5,947 nucleotides of DNA from CAZTLI01 sp964614375 (GTDB lineage: Bacteria > Chloroflexota > Anaerolineae > Aggregatilineales > Phototrophicaceae), in assembly GCA_964614375.1 (NCBI GenBank), contig CAZTLI010000354.1:1-5947 (forward strand). Direction: 5' to 3'. Of this stretch, positions 1-5,947 are shown piece by piece. Position numbers and translations under genes: made by a program. The notes under the pieces are model-generated. The model was not told where the DNA came from. It did not search any database and saw only the letters and a list, made by a program, of their open reading frames with translations. Positions within the stretch are counted from its first letter, which is position 1, and the number at the start of each line of letters is the position of its first letter.

Positions 1-1312
1 CGCCGTGCTCGCCCTGGCGGCCATCTTCTACCTGCCGTTCCTGATCGGTTTCCGCTCGCAGGCGTCGGGTGTGCTGCCCAACGCCATGTACCCGACCCTG
101 TTCCGGCACTATTTCATCATGTTCGGGCCGTTTCTGGTGCTATTGTTGCCATTTCTGGTGGTCGAAGCATGGCGCGCGAATAAACTGGCGCGTATGAATT
201 GGCGATGGGGGATACAGGCAGTCATTCTGCTGCTGGTGATTTTGTTGCTATTCTGGGTCGTGCTGGTTTTTGCAGGGTCACTGCTCCCGGAAGCACAAGG
301 TTATATCAACAGTTTTGTGGCGCAGAATGGGGGTTGGGATGTTGTGCTGCCCGCTGTTGCCCGCCGGCGATTCGATGGCGTCTTGACGACGCTGCTGCTG
401 CTGATTTCACTCGTGTTTGTGATTGGTCGTCTGTTTCAACCCGGACGCAAGCGACAGGACGATGGCGAACCAGAATCAGAGACCACACCGCGGTTGGGTT
501 ATCCACCTGCGACAGGATTTGCATTCTTGATGATAGGCGCGGCGTTGATGCTGTCGTTGATACCAGAGTTCGTTTATCTGCGGGATAATTTTGGGACGCG
601 CATCAACACAATATTCAAGTTTTATTATCAAATTTGGATTATGTTCAGTATCGCCAGCGCCTACGGTGTATTTACGATTTTGAAAGAATTTCAGCTGCCG
701 CGCCCGCATGTGAGCGTGAGAGTCGGTTTTGCGATTGCGTTGGCGCTTATATTGCTGGCTGGTTCACTGTTTCCAGTGTTGGGTATTCACAATCGGATGT
801 TTATCGAAACGGGTCGTGCCAGCAATCCAGCTATGACCGTGACATTGGATGGTGGCCCGGATTTTGTCAGTTTCGATGATTATCAGGTGGCGATGTGTCT
901 CAACCAGCATGTGCAAGGCGATGATGCTGTGGTGCTCGAAGCAGTCTGGACTGAATCGGCTTATAAACCCTTTGTGGGACGTGTCGGCACATTGACTGGC
1001 ATACCGATTGTACTCGGCTGGCAAAATCATGAGGGGCAGTGGCGTGGCCCGACCTATGGTGAAACTGTGGGTACGCGCTTTCAGGATGTTGAACGAGTGT
1101 ATCGTGATTTGCGCTGGGATGTGATCGTGCCCATTCTCGTACAGTATGATGTCGATTACATCGTCTATGGACAGACTGAACGTAATCTTTATGGCGATGC
1201 CGGTGAAGAAAAATTTATTGACAATCTCGAAGTTGTCTGTCAATCAGGCAATAGTCGCATCTATGCCGTTGGCAATAGTGCGAATGCGGTTGCTGGCGAA
1301 TTTTCGGGCTAG
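1..1312 (+). CDS. DUF2298 (Chlor_Arch_YYY-type) multi-pass membrane protein, 5'-truncated
   Basis: This is the C-terminal 436 or so codons of a large membrane protein; the reading frame is open from base 2, and the GTG at base 5 is very unlikely to be the true start because the family has a long membrane-spanning N-terminus. Counting from base 5, hydrophobic segments lie near residues 1-16, 36-54, 69-92, 126-142, 171-189, 207-224 and 236-262, followed by an extracytoplasmic domain of about 170 residues. The family signature is the stretch at 193-209, with R-D-N-F-G-T-R then N-T-I-F-K-F-Y-Y-Q, and the C-terminal G-W-x-x-H-E-x-Q-W-R-G at 338-348; a Y-x-V-D-Y-I-V-Y-G segment follows. From family knowledge, DUF2298 proteins occur in Chloroflexota and archaea and are thought to be GT-C-like enzymes or partners in surface glycan or lipid-carrier metabolism; no reaction is established to my knowledge. 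The gene ends in TAG, 101 bases before the next start. Codon use changes abruptly near base 130. Confidence 0.88.
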   Translation, partial: AVLALAAIFYLPFLIGFRSQASGVLPNAMYPTLFRHYFIMFGPFLVLLLPFLVVEAWRANKLARMNWRWGIQAVILLLVILLLFWVVLVFAGSLLPEAQGYINSFVAQNGGWDVVLPAVARRRFDGVLTTLLLLISLVFVIGRLFQPGRKRQDDGEPESETTPRLGYPPATGFAFLMIGAALMLSLIPEFVYLRDNFGTRINTIFKFYYQIWIMFSIASAYGVFTILKEFQLPRPHVSVRVGFAIALALILLAGSLFPVLGIHNRMFIETGRASNPAMTVTLDGGPDFVSFDDYQVAMCLNQHVQGDDAVVLEAVWTESAYKPFVGRVGTLTGIPIVLGWQNHEGQWRGPTYGETVGTRFQDVERVYRDLRWDVIVPILVQYDVDYIVYGQTERNLYGDAGEEKFIDNLEVVCQSGNSRIYAVGNSANAVAGEFSG

Positions 1313-1361
1313 CAGTTGCTAAACGGTTTTCGTCAGCATAGACACTGGTTAAGATGAATGT

Positions 1362-1388
1362 TTGTTGACGAGACTTGCTCACCAACAA
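1362..1388 (+). other. imperfect inverted repeat in the leader of the 653-residue membrane protein gene
   Basis: TTGTTG (1362-1367) pairs with CAACAA (1383-1388), and inside it GAG (1370-1372) pairs with CTC (1378-1380), separated by a two-by-two internal loop and closed by a five-base loop. It sits 25 bases before the preferred ATG. No T-run follows, so it does not look like an intrinsic terminator. It could be an mRNA hairpin, an operator, or chance; the stem is short and I have not been able to compute its stability. Confidence 0.25.
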
Positions 1389-1401
1389 CAGATATAGATA
1401 C

Positions 1402-1407
1402 AGGCGG
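1402..1407 (+). promoter_or_regulatory. ribosome binding site that decides the start at 1414
   Basis: AGGCGG lies six bases before the ATG at 1414. The same frame is open further upstream to a TTG at 1375, but that codon has no purine-rich site at a useful distance. The frame is closed by a TGA at 1366-1368, so the in-frame ATG at 1354 cannot be used. The site therefore favours the ATG at 1414. Confidence 0.6.
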
Positions 1408-1413
1408 AATGCA

Positions 1414-3375
1414 ATGCAGGCAGTCGCACCTGAACAACAAGAATCAAGCGCAGATACCACTGGTACATCCTACCCGTTCGTCATCCGTGTAGAGTATGTT
1501 GCCTATGCCGTACTCATTGCTGTAGCGGTCTTGCTGCGTCTTGCAGAGTTGGATTCTGTGCCGCTCAGCGATGTTGAGACGCGCCAGGCATTAGCTGCAT
1601 GGCGGGTCACCAGCCCGATAGTGGCGGGTGAGGCGATTGTGGCGAATAGTCCTATTCAGTTCTGGGGGCAAGTGGGAACTTTTACACTGATGGGCAGCAC
1701 CGAATTTGCCGCACGCATCTTTACAGCGTTGGGCGGTGTGCTGTTAACGCTTACCCCGCTCGTTTTCCGCAGCAAAATTGGCTTACCGCGGGCATTTTTC
1801 TTTAGCTTGTTTTTAATGTGTTCGCCTGTGGTGTTGATTGCATCTCGATTCGGCGCGGGGGCTGTATGGTCTGTCACATTCGCGATGCTGGGTTTGTGGA
1901 TGGTGTGGCGTTACTACGAGTTCCAGCAGCCGCGGGATGCGCGATGGGCGACGGGCTTTTTTGGTGTAATGGTCTTTTTGAGCGATCCTGGCGGCCCGGT
2001 TCTGGCGGTGATTTTGCTGGTGGCAGGTGGGTTGACCCTATTCCGCACGATGTTACGCGCACCTGAACAACTCGATATGCCGGGTGATGATGTGCTCCAA
2101 CATGCGAAAAATCGTCTACTGACAACATGGCCCTGGCAGCAATCGTTGGTGATTGTGGGCGGCCTGGTCATTATCGTCAGCACCGGTTTCCTATTTTACA
2201 CACCGGGACTGAGTATGGTTGCCGAATTGCTTGGCGATAGCCTTTCGGGGATCACGCACACGCGAGACGGTGCGCCACCGTTCTTTGGCCTATATAGCGC
2301 CGTGTTCTATGAACCATTTCTGTGGGTGTTTGCAGTGATTGGTGTGTGGCTGCTGCGCCGTCGCCAACAAATGACGATTATAGAACGCTTCCTCATGATG
2401 TGGGTCGTGACAGCAGTGTTCATCTCCATTGTCTATCTTGGGACACAGCCGGAATACGCACTCTGGTTGGTGATGCCGCTTGCAGGATTGGCAGCGTATA
2501 CAGTCGTTGCTGCGCTGGAAAATCATCGCGAATCGCTGTTGTTTTGGATTGATGAAGATATAACCACCTATTGGCGGCGGGTGGCGAGGACACGCCTGAT
2601 ATTGGCGGCGGCAACTATAATCTTGCTGATTGTGATCGCGATTCATGTGCAAAAAATTGGACGCGGACTGCTCCTCATCCCGCTGGAATCATCGCCCGGC
2701 GATGTGTTTAATCTCATGATGCAATCTGGTTATGTTGATTTGCGTTTTGGTATCATCTGGACAGTCCTGACCATTGTCTTTGGCATTGTGGGCTTTTTCC
2801 TTGCGGCAAGTGTGTGGGGTAACGTGGTGTCGCTACAAGGCTTTGGGCTGGGTGCGCTGGTATTTGTGCTTGCGACTGGCGTGGGTAGTGGCTGGAATGC
2901 TTCGGTTACACACGCGGGAAATCCGACTGAATTGTGGCATGTCCGCGCGACCAATCCAGATTTGCTGATTTTCCGGCAAACGATTGGGGAAATTACCCAA
3001 CGGTCATCGCGGGGATTCCCGGAACTGCCTATCACTGTGCTGGTTGACGGCGAGGTCATCACCAGCGATGGGTTGATTGCATGGGAATTGCGCGCCTATG
3101 AAAATGTGCGTTTTGTGACCACTGTTGAAGAAGCGCGTCGGGAACAGGTGGTCATTATGGCAGAAAGGGATTCTATTCCCAATCTGGATAGCAGCTATGT
3201 CGGACAACCCTTCAGAATAAGTCAGACGACTCCCAATCAGCCTATGAGCGCAATGGATGTGCTGGCATGGTGGTTGCAGCGGCGTACTCGTGATGTGCCA
3301 CTTCAGGCGCAAGTGGTCATTTTGTGGGTACGACAGGACATATTTGATGGCCTACCTGCGTCGGGTCAACGCTAG
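1414..3375 (+). CDS. GT-C-like (glycosyltransferase 39 / TIGR03663-related) membrane protein with degenerate active-site motifs
   Basis: A 653-residue polytopic membrane protein, complete from ATG (AGGCGG six bases upstream) to TAG. A short polar N-terminus precedes a first membrane segment at about 28-46, then a predicted extracytoplasmic loop with S-D-V-E at 52-55, where GT-C enzymes carry their first acidic motif. About ten more hydrophobic segments follow, the last two near 443-466 and 476-493, and then a soluble domain of about 140 residues (515-653). That domain contains W557-x-L559-R560-x-Y562-x-N564-V565, resembling the W-Y-L-R-D-Y-x-N-V element I associate with C-terminal domains of bacterial TIGR03663/GT39-like proteins. 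Residues 80-145 align without a gap to the last gene in the window (shared R101, S137-P138, R145). However, the acidic residue expected after R145 is absent, and the Lys-Glu motif is replaced by S-D-P-G. It may be a non-catalytic partner or an enzyme with altered chemistry. Assignment to the GT-C fold is fairly secure; the activity is unknown. Confidence 0.8.
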   Translation: MQAVAPEQQESSADTTGTSYPFVIRVEYVAYAVLIAVAVLLRLAELDSVPLSDVETRQALAAWRVTSPIVAGEAIVANSPIQFWGQVGTFTLMGSTEFAARIFTALGGVLLTLTPLVFRSKIGLPRAFFFSLFLMCSPVVLIASRFGAGAVWSVTFAMLGLWMVWRYYEFQQPRDARWATGFFGVMVFLSDPGGPVLAVILLVAGGLTLFRTMLRAPEQLDMPGDDVLQHAKNRLLTTWPWQQSLVIVGGLVIIVSTGFLFYTPGLSMVAELLGDSLSGITHTRDGAPPFFGLYSAVFYEPFLWVFAVIGVWLLRRRQQMTIIERFLMMWVVTAVFISIVYLGTQPEYALWLVMPLAGLAAYTVVAALENHRESLLFWIDEDITTYWRRVARTRLILAAATIILLIVIAIHVQKIGRGLLLIPLESSPGDVFNLMMQSGYVDLRFGIIWTVLTIVFGIVGFFLAASVWGNVVSLQGFGLGALVFVLATGVGSGWNASVTHAGNPTELWHVRATNPDLLIFRQTIGEITQRSSRGFPELPITVLVDGEVITSDGLIAWELRAYENVRFVTTVEEARREQVVIMAERDSIPNLDSSYVGQPFRISQTTPNQPMSAMDVLAWWLQRRTRDVPLQAQVVILWVRQDIFDGLPASGQR

Positions 3376-3429
3376 TGAGGAATAGAGGAACTCGGCGTGT
3401 ATATAGTGGGAATTGATTTTGCCACTGTT

Positions 3430-3434
3430 AGGCG
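3430..3434 (+). promoter_or_regulatory. weak ribosome binding site of the sigma factor gene
   Basis: AGGCG lies six bases before the ATG at 3441. An out-of-frame ATG at 3436 opens a two-codon frame that stops at 3442-3444, overlapping the sigma start; this does not move the preferred start, because the 3436 frame cannot encode a protein. Confidence 0.4.
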
Positions 3435-3440
3435 TATGGC

Positions 3441-4058
3441 ATGACTGATGATTTTTCATCTGAATTATCACTGAATGAAGTTGTGGATGCGATTATCGTC
3501 CGATGTCTACAGGGCGATCAAACCGGATTCTCTGACCTCTACACGATGTTTGCACAGGGCATTTATCGCCTGTGTTATAGCTTGCTGTTGAGTGCTGAAG
3601 ATGCTGAAGATGTCTCACAAGACGCATTTGTTTATGCGTTCAAGAATCTGCATCGCTATGACTCGCGTCGCGCGGCGTTCAAAACGTGGTTATATACGAT
3701 TGCAGTGAGTCGCTGTCGCAACATGTATCGCCGTAAACGATTGCCTTCTATTGGCATTTCGCAGTTATTGCAACTGAATGTTGCTGCACCCGTGTCGGAA
3801 AGGCCAGAAGCCGCGCTCGCCCGCCAAAATGCCAGAGATGCTGTGGAAGCGGCGCTGTACGCATTGTCACCACAGCTGCGCGAAGCCGTTGTCCTGCGTT
3901 ATGGGCATGGTTTGACCTACCGGGAAATCGCCGACGTGATGGATTGCCCTCAGAAAACGGCGGAAAGCCGGGTGCGTCTGGCACATGGACGACTGCGTGA
4001 TGCCTTACAAACGGTGGGGCCGGGACTATTGGAAGAACTGCTGCGGGCGAGTGGCTAA
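3441..4058 (+). CDS. ECF-type RNA polymerase sigma factor (sigma-70 family)
   Basis: A 205-residue sigma factor, the usual size for the extracytoplasmic function group (about 170-210). Region 2 covers roughly residues 25-100. It includes the core-binding and -10-recognition stretch D54-A-E-D-V-S-Q-D61-A-F, and then F80-K-T-W-L-Y-T-I-A, ending in a basic run, R97-R-K-R100. Region 4 covers about 130-188: L142-S-P-Q-L-R-E-A-V-V-L-R-Y is followed by a helix-turn-helix at about 158-184 (L-T-Y-R-E-I-A-D-V-M, then K-T-A-E-S-R-V), which would read the -35 element. Region 3 and sigma 1.1 are absent, and there is no C-terminal extension. It would direct RNA polymerase to a small regulon, and the anti-sigma gene that begins 52 bases downstream is its likely cytoplasmic-side inhibitor. 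The 65-base gap upstream holds no promoter I can call with confidence, so it may be transcribed from upstream, from its own promoter, or both. The target genes cannot be told from this window; the flanking membrane-protein genes are obvious candidates. Confidence 0.95.
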   Translation: MTDDFSSELSLNEVVDAIIVRCLQGDQTGFSDLYTMFAQGIYRLCYSLLLSAEDAEDVSQDAFVYAFKNLHRYDSRRAAFKTWLYTIAVSRCRNMYRRKRLPSIGISQLLQLNVAAPVSERPEAALARQNARDAVEAALYALSPQLREAVVLRYGHGLTYREIADVMDCPQKTAESRVRLAHGRLRDALQTVGPGLLEELLRASG

Positions 4059-4110
4059 ATTCTGAATATGGACTGAGTCTGTTCGAGTAGAATGTGATCT
4101 ATCGGGGACT

Positions 4111-4650
4111 ATGTTTAGACTGAAATATCGTTACTGCAAAGCGCGGATGACCGCTTATCTCAACGGCGAACTGGCGCCACGTTCACGCCAGCGCATGGCG
4201 CGCTACATTGATGAATGCCCGGATTGTTACACTGAATACCAGCGCCAGAGGGCACTAGTACAAGACCTGAAGGGTTATGTCCCGGCTGTGGGACGCCCAC
4301 AGTCCGGTCAGCTAGACCGGATGTGGGCGAATATTCAGTCACAGATTGGTGCGTCCGTCAACGGGCAGTCAAAGAAGCGGCATAAACAGATTGGTTTTGG
4401 ATTGGTCGCGCTGGTTCTGGTGTTGATGCTGCTGCCGTGGATAACCGACAACCGGCCTGTCGCTGCTATTCCTTCGCAGCCTGCGCCAAGCGTTGACCGT
4501 GCAATTCATAATGCAACTGACCCGGCTTCATCCAATATTGGGCTTGCTGCGACGGCTGTCGTGTTGAACAATGCCAATGAAACGGATGTACCAATAACCA
4601 TTGATTTACGCAATACACCAGTGCCCGGTACCCTTACGGTACAGCGTTAA
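4111..4650 (+). CDS. membrane-anchored anti-sigma factor with zinc-finger-like (zf-HC2/ZAS) N-terminus
   Basis: A 179-residue protein in three parts. Residues 1-50 form a short helical domain of the anti-sigma type: C9, then Y16-L-N-G-E-L, then a helix ending in Y32-I-D-E-C36-P-D-C39. Residues 94-112 are one membrane span preceded by a basic patch (K88-K-R-H-K92), which predicts the N-terminus inside. Residues 113-179 form a Pro-, Ala-, Asn- and Thr-rich extracytoplasmic tail without recognisable domain. In zinc-containing anti-sigma factors the ligand motif is His-x3-Cys-x2-Cys plus an upstream ligand; here Tyr32 stands in the His place while C9, C36 and C39 remain. Its position right after an ECF sigma gene supports the role of holding that sigma factor at the membrane until an envelope signal. 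The start at 4111 is chosen because it keeps C9 and the start of helix 1; the purine run GGGGA at 4104-4108 is only two bases away, so initiation may be weak or coupled to the sigma gene. Confidence 0.88.
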   Translation: MFRLKYRYCKARMTAYLNGELAPRSRQRMARYIDECPDCYTEYQRQRALVQDLKGYVPAVGRPQSGQLDRMWANIQSQIGASVNGQSKKRHKQIGFGLVALVLVLMLLPWITDNRPVAAIPSQPAPSVDRAIHNATDPASSNIGLAATAVVLNNANETDVPITIDLRNTPVPGTLTVQR

Positions 4651-4688
4651 TGTCACCTTTATTGATCGTTCTCCCTACGTGTTAGTTT

Positions 4689-4692
4689 GAGG
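4689..4692 (+). promoter_or_regulatory. ribosome binding site of the TIGR03663-type gene
   Basis: GAGG lies four bases before the ATG at 4697 and supports that start. The upstream gap from the anti-sigma stop is only 46 bases and contains no T-rich hairpin, which fits transcription continuing from the regulator genes. Confidence 0.6.
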
Positions 4693-4696
4693 TTTT

Positions 4697-5947
4697 ATGA
4701 CCGCACGAAGTGATGTAGAAAGCCAGCCCAACTCGTTTAGCCCATTTCTAGCGCGTGCGTTCACGCTAAATTGGGAAACAGCCGTATATATCATCATCCT
4801 ATTGATTGCGATCTTCACCCGTTTTTATGGGTTGGGTGATCGGGTGATGAGTCATGATGAGAGCTTGCATACCCGTTATTCGTACAATTTATATGCAGAT
4901 GGCAATTTCCAGCATACGCCGTTGATGCACGGGCCAGTGTTGTTCCATTTTACGGCGCTGGCCTACTTTATTTTTGGCGATAACGACTTCACTTCGCGGC
5001 TATACCCCGCTGTACTGAGTATTCTGGTTGTGATGTACCCCATTTTGTATCGGCGCTGGTTGGGGCGCTGGCCTTCATTACTGGCCTCGATTTTGTTGTT
5101 GATTTCGCCGTTGTTGTTGTATTACGGGCGTTACATCCGGCATGACATCCCCTCTATTTTTTATGCGTTGACGATGGTCTACGCGATATTGATGTATCTC
5201 AATGGGCCGCCGACACAACGAAAACGGGCGCGCTGGCTATATTTACTGGCGGGTGCGATGGTGCTCAATTTAGGGTCAAAAGAGACGGCATTTATCTACA
5301 TCGCCATATTTGGCAGTTTCTTGTTTTTATATTTCATCGCCCGTGTGGTGCAATATCGTTTCAATATCGCGGGCAAAACCGTTTTTTACTTTACGATTAT
5401 GGGGATTCTGGTTGGTGGGTTGGCGGCGCTCGGCATGTACAACATACTGGGCATTATTCCGCTTAATACGGCGCGTGCCTCGGCAGAGGTTGCGGGTGGG
5501 TGGTTTAATGCGACAGAATCACGCACGTTCATCATATGGTCGTTGATGGTGATTGGCGTGGTGGCGGCGGGCGTCATTGTGCCGATGATGTGGGTTTTTC
5601 GAGATCGTTTGTCGCGTATCCGATTTGCGGAATTGGCGATAGTCGTCATTATCGCGATGATTACCTGTCTGGGCTTAATCGTTGTAGAAGAAGTTTCACG
5701 GCAGACGGAATTGTTTAGCAACGAGCCTGCTGTTCCCGCCGTGCCAGCCGATCCCGGTGCGGAAGTTGACCAAACCCAGGTGACGAATGTCGCATCCACA
5801 ATTCGTTGGACGCCGATGATTGCGATTTGGGTTGTGGGGGCGGGCGTGATTGCGCTGGCGGTGGTCGCGCGTTATGCGGGATGGTTTGACGCAATTAGCA
5901 ATCGTTTTCCTGAGTTTGACCTGCTTATTATTATCGCGACGTTGGTG
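4697..5947 (+). CDS. TIGR03663-type (Agl23-like) GT-C membrane protein, 3'-truncated
   Basis: The frame is open from ATG (GAGG four bases upstream) to the window edge, giving 417 codons with no stop, so the C-terminal part is missing. Residues 26-43 are the first membrane span. The first extracytoplasmic loop carries M-S-H53-D54-E55-S-L-H, then H73-T-P-L-M-H78-G79-P80, the typical TIGR03663 signature; D54-E55 is the position of the catalytic acid pair in GT-C enzymes of the GT39 type. The second motif follows S137-P138: Y-Y-G-R145-Y-I-R148-H-D150. A third motif, S194-K195-E196-T, begins another membrane helix. At least seven more hydrophobic stretches follow, and there is a Pro-rich polar loop at about 331-371. 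Family knowledge: these proteins are found in Chloroflexota and archaea, and the family name ties them to flippase-associated steps of surface glycosylation. From the fold, a transferase using a lipid-phosphate-linked sugar is likely; substrate and acceptor are not readable. All three motif sets are intact, in contrast to the GT-C-like gene at 1414. Confidence 0.9.
   Translation, partial: MTARSDVESQPNSFSPFLARAFTLNWETAVYIIILLIAIFTRFYGLGDRVMSHDESLHTRYSYNLYADGNFQHTPLMHGPVLFHFTALAYFIFGDNDFTSRLYPAVLSILVVMYPILYRRWLGRWPSLLASILLLISPLLLYYGRYIRHDIPSIFYALTMVYAILMYLNGPPTQRKRARWLYLLAGAMVLNLGSKETAFIYIAIFGSFLFLYFIARVVQYRFNIAGKTVFYFTIMGILVGGLAALGMYNILGIIPLNTARASAEVAGGWFNATESRTFIIWSLMVIGVVAAGVIVPMMWVFRDRLSRIRFAELAIVVIIAMITCLGLIVVEEVSRQTELFSNEPAVPAVPADPGAEVDQTQVTNVASTIRWTPMIAIWVVGAGVIALAVVARYAGWFDAISNRFPEFDLLIIIATLV

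Noticed and set aside
764..1243. Long open frame on the - strand (about 159 codons) opposite the DUF2298 gene.
   Set aside because: It lies wholly opposite a well-supported family protein, has no recognisable domain, and its open length follows from codon use on the + strand.
1375..1413. Thirteen-residue N-terminal extension of the GT-C-like protein from a TTG codon.
   Set aside because: The ATG at 1414 has a better ribosome binding site, and with that start the numbering of conserved residues matches the paralogue at 4697 almost exactly.
3387..3414. Possible ECF self-promoter upstream of the sigma gene: GGAACT at 3387-3392, with a second GGAATT at 3409-3414.
   Set aside because: GGAAC is the usual -35 core, but no CGTC- or TCTNA-like -10 element stands at 16-17 bases from it; without knowing the specificity of this sigma factor it is not supportable.
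4071..4079. Perfect short palindrome GACTGAGTC between the sigma and anti-sigma genes.
   Set aside because: Only four base pairs around one base and no T-run; expected by chance and not a terminator.
5310..5718. Two + strand open frames of 78 and 60 codons in this interval.
   Set aside because: They lie in another frame within the real TIGR03663-type gene, whose own frame is open from 4697 to the window edge and carries all family motifs.
5386..5799. Long open frame on the - strand (about 137 codons) opposite the TIGR03663-type gene.
   Set aside because: Low-complexity Ala/Thr/Ile-rich product without domain signature, fully covered by a convincing + strand gene; a shadow frame.

Overview
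All five genes in this window lie on the + strand with short gaps (about 46 to 101 bases) and no convincing terminator between them, so they look like one transcription unit or a tightly packed cluster. The best taxonomic guess is a member of the Chloroflexota (Anaerolineae-like). The reason is the combination of a DUF2298 ('Chlor_Arch_YYY', TIGR03662-type) membrane protein with a TIGR03663-type GT-C membrane protein, a pairing I know from Chloroflexota and some archaea. The base composition is intermediate and the ECF sigma / anti-sigma pair is clearly bacterial. No rRNA or other marker is present, so this placement is inference.

Layout. Bases 1-1312 hold the C-terminal part of a DUF2298 multi-membrane protein whose 5' end is outside the window. 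Bases 1414-3375 hold a 653-residue polytopic GT-C-like protein, complete, with a soluble C-terminal domain. Bases 3441-4058 encode an ECF-type RNA polymerase sigma factor. Bases 4111-4650 encode its probable single-pass anti-sigma factor, with an N-terminal zinc-finger-like domain and an extracytoplasmic tail. Bases 4697-5947 hold the N-terminal 417 codons of a TIGR03663-type (Agl23-like) GT-C protein that runs off the 3' edge without a stop. It was found by direct translation of that frame.

How the parts may work together. Three large membrane proteins of, or resembling, the lipid-linked-sugar (GT-C) type surround a sigma / anti-sigma pair. A plausible reading is a cell-surface glycan or lipid-carrier module that carries its own envelope-responsive regulator. 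No substrate can be read from the sequence.

Main points for a second look: (1) the 653-residue protein and the last gene align without a gap over about 100 residues, but the former has lost the second acidic motif and the Lys-Glu motif; (2) the anti-sigma factor has Tyr where the zinc-ligand His normally stands; (3) codon use changes abruptly near base 130 inside the first gene; (4) the regulator pair sits inside the membrane-protein cluster. I found no RNA genes, insertion sequences, CRISPR arrays or origins, and no gene-free stretch longer than about 100 bases.
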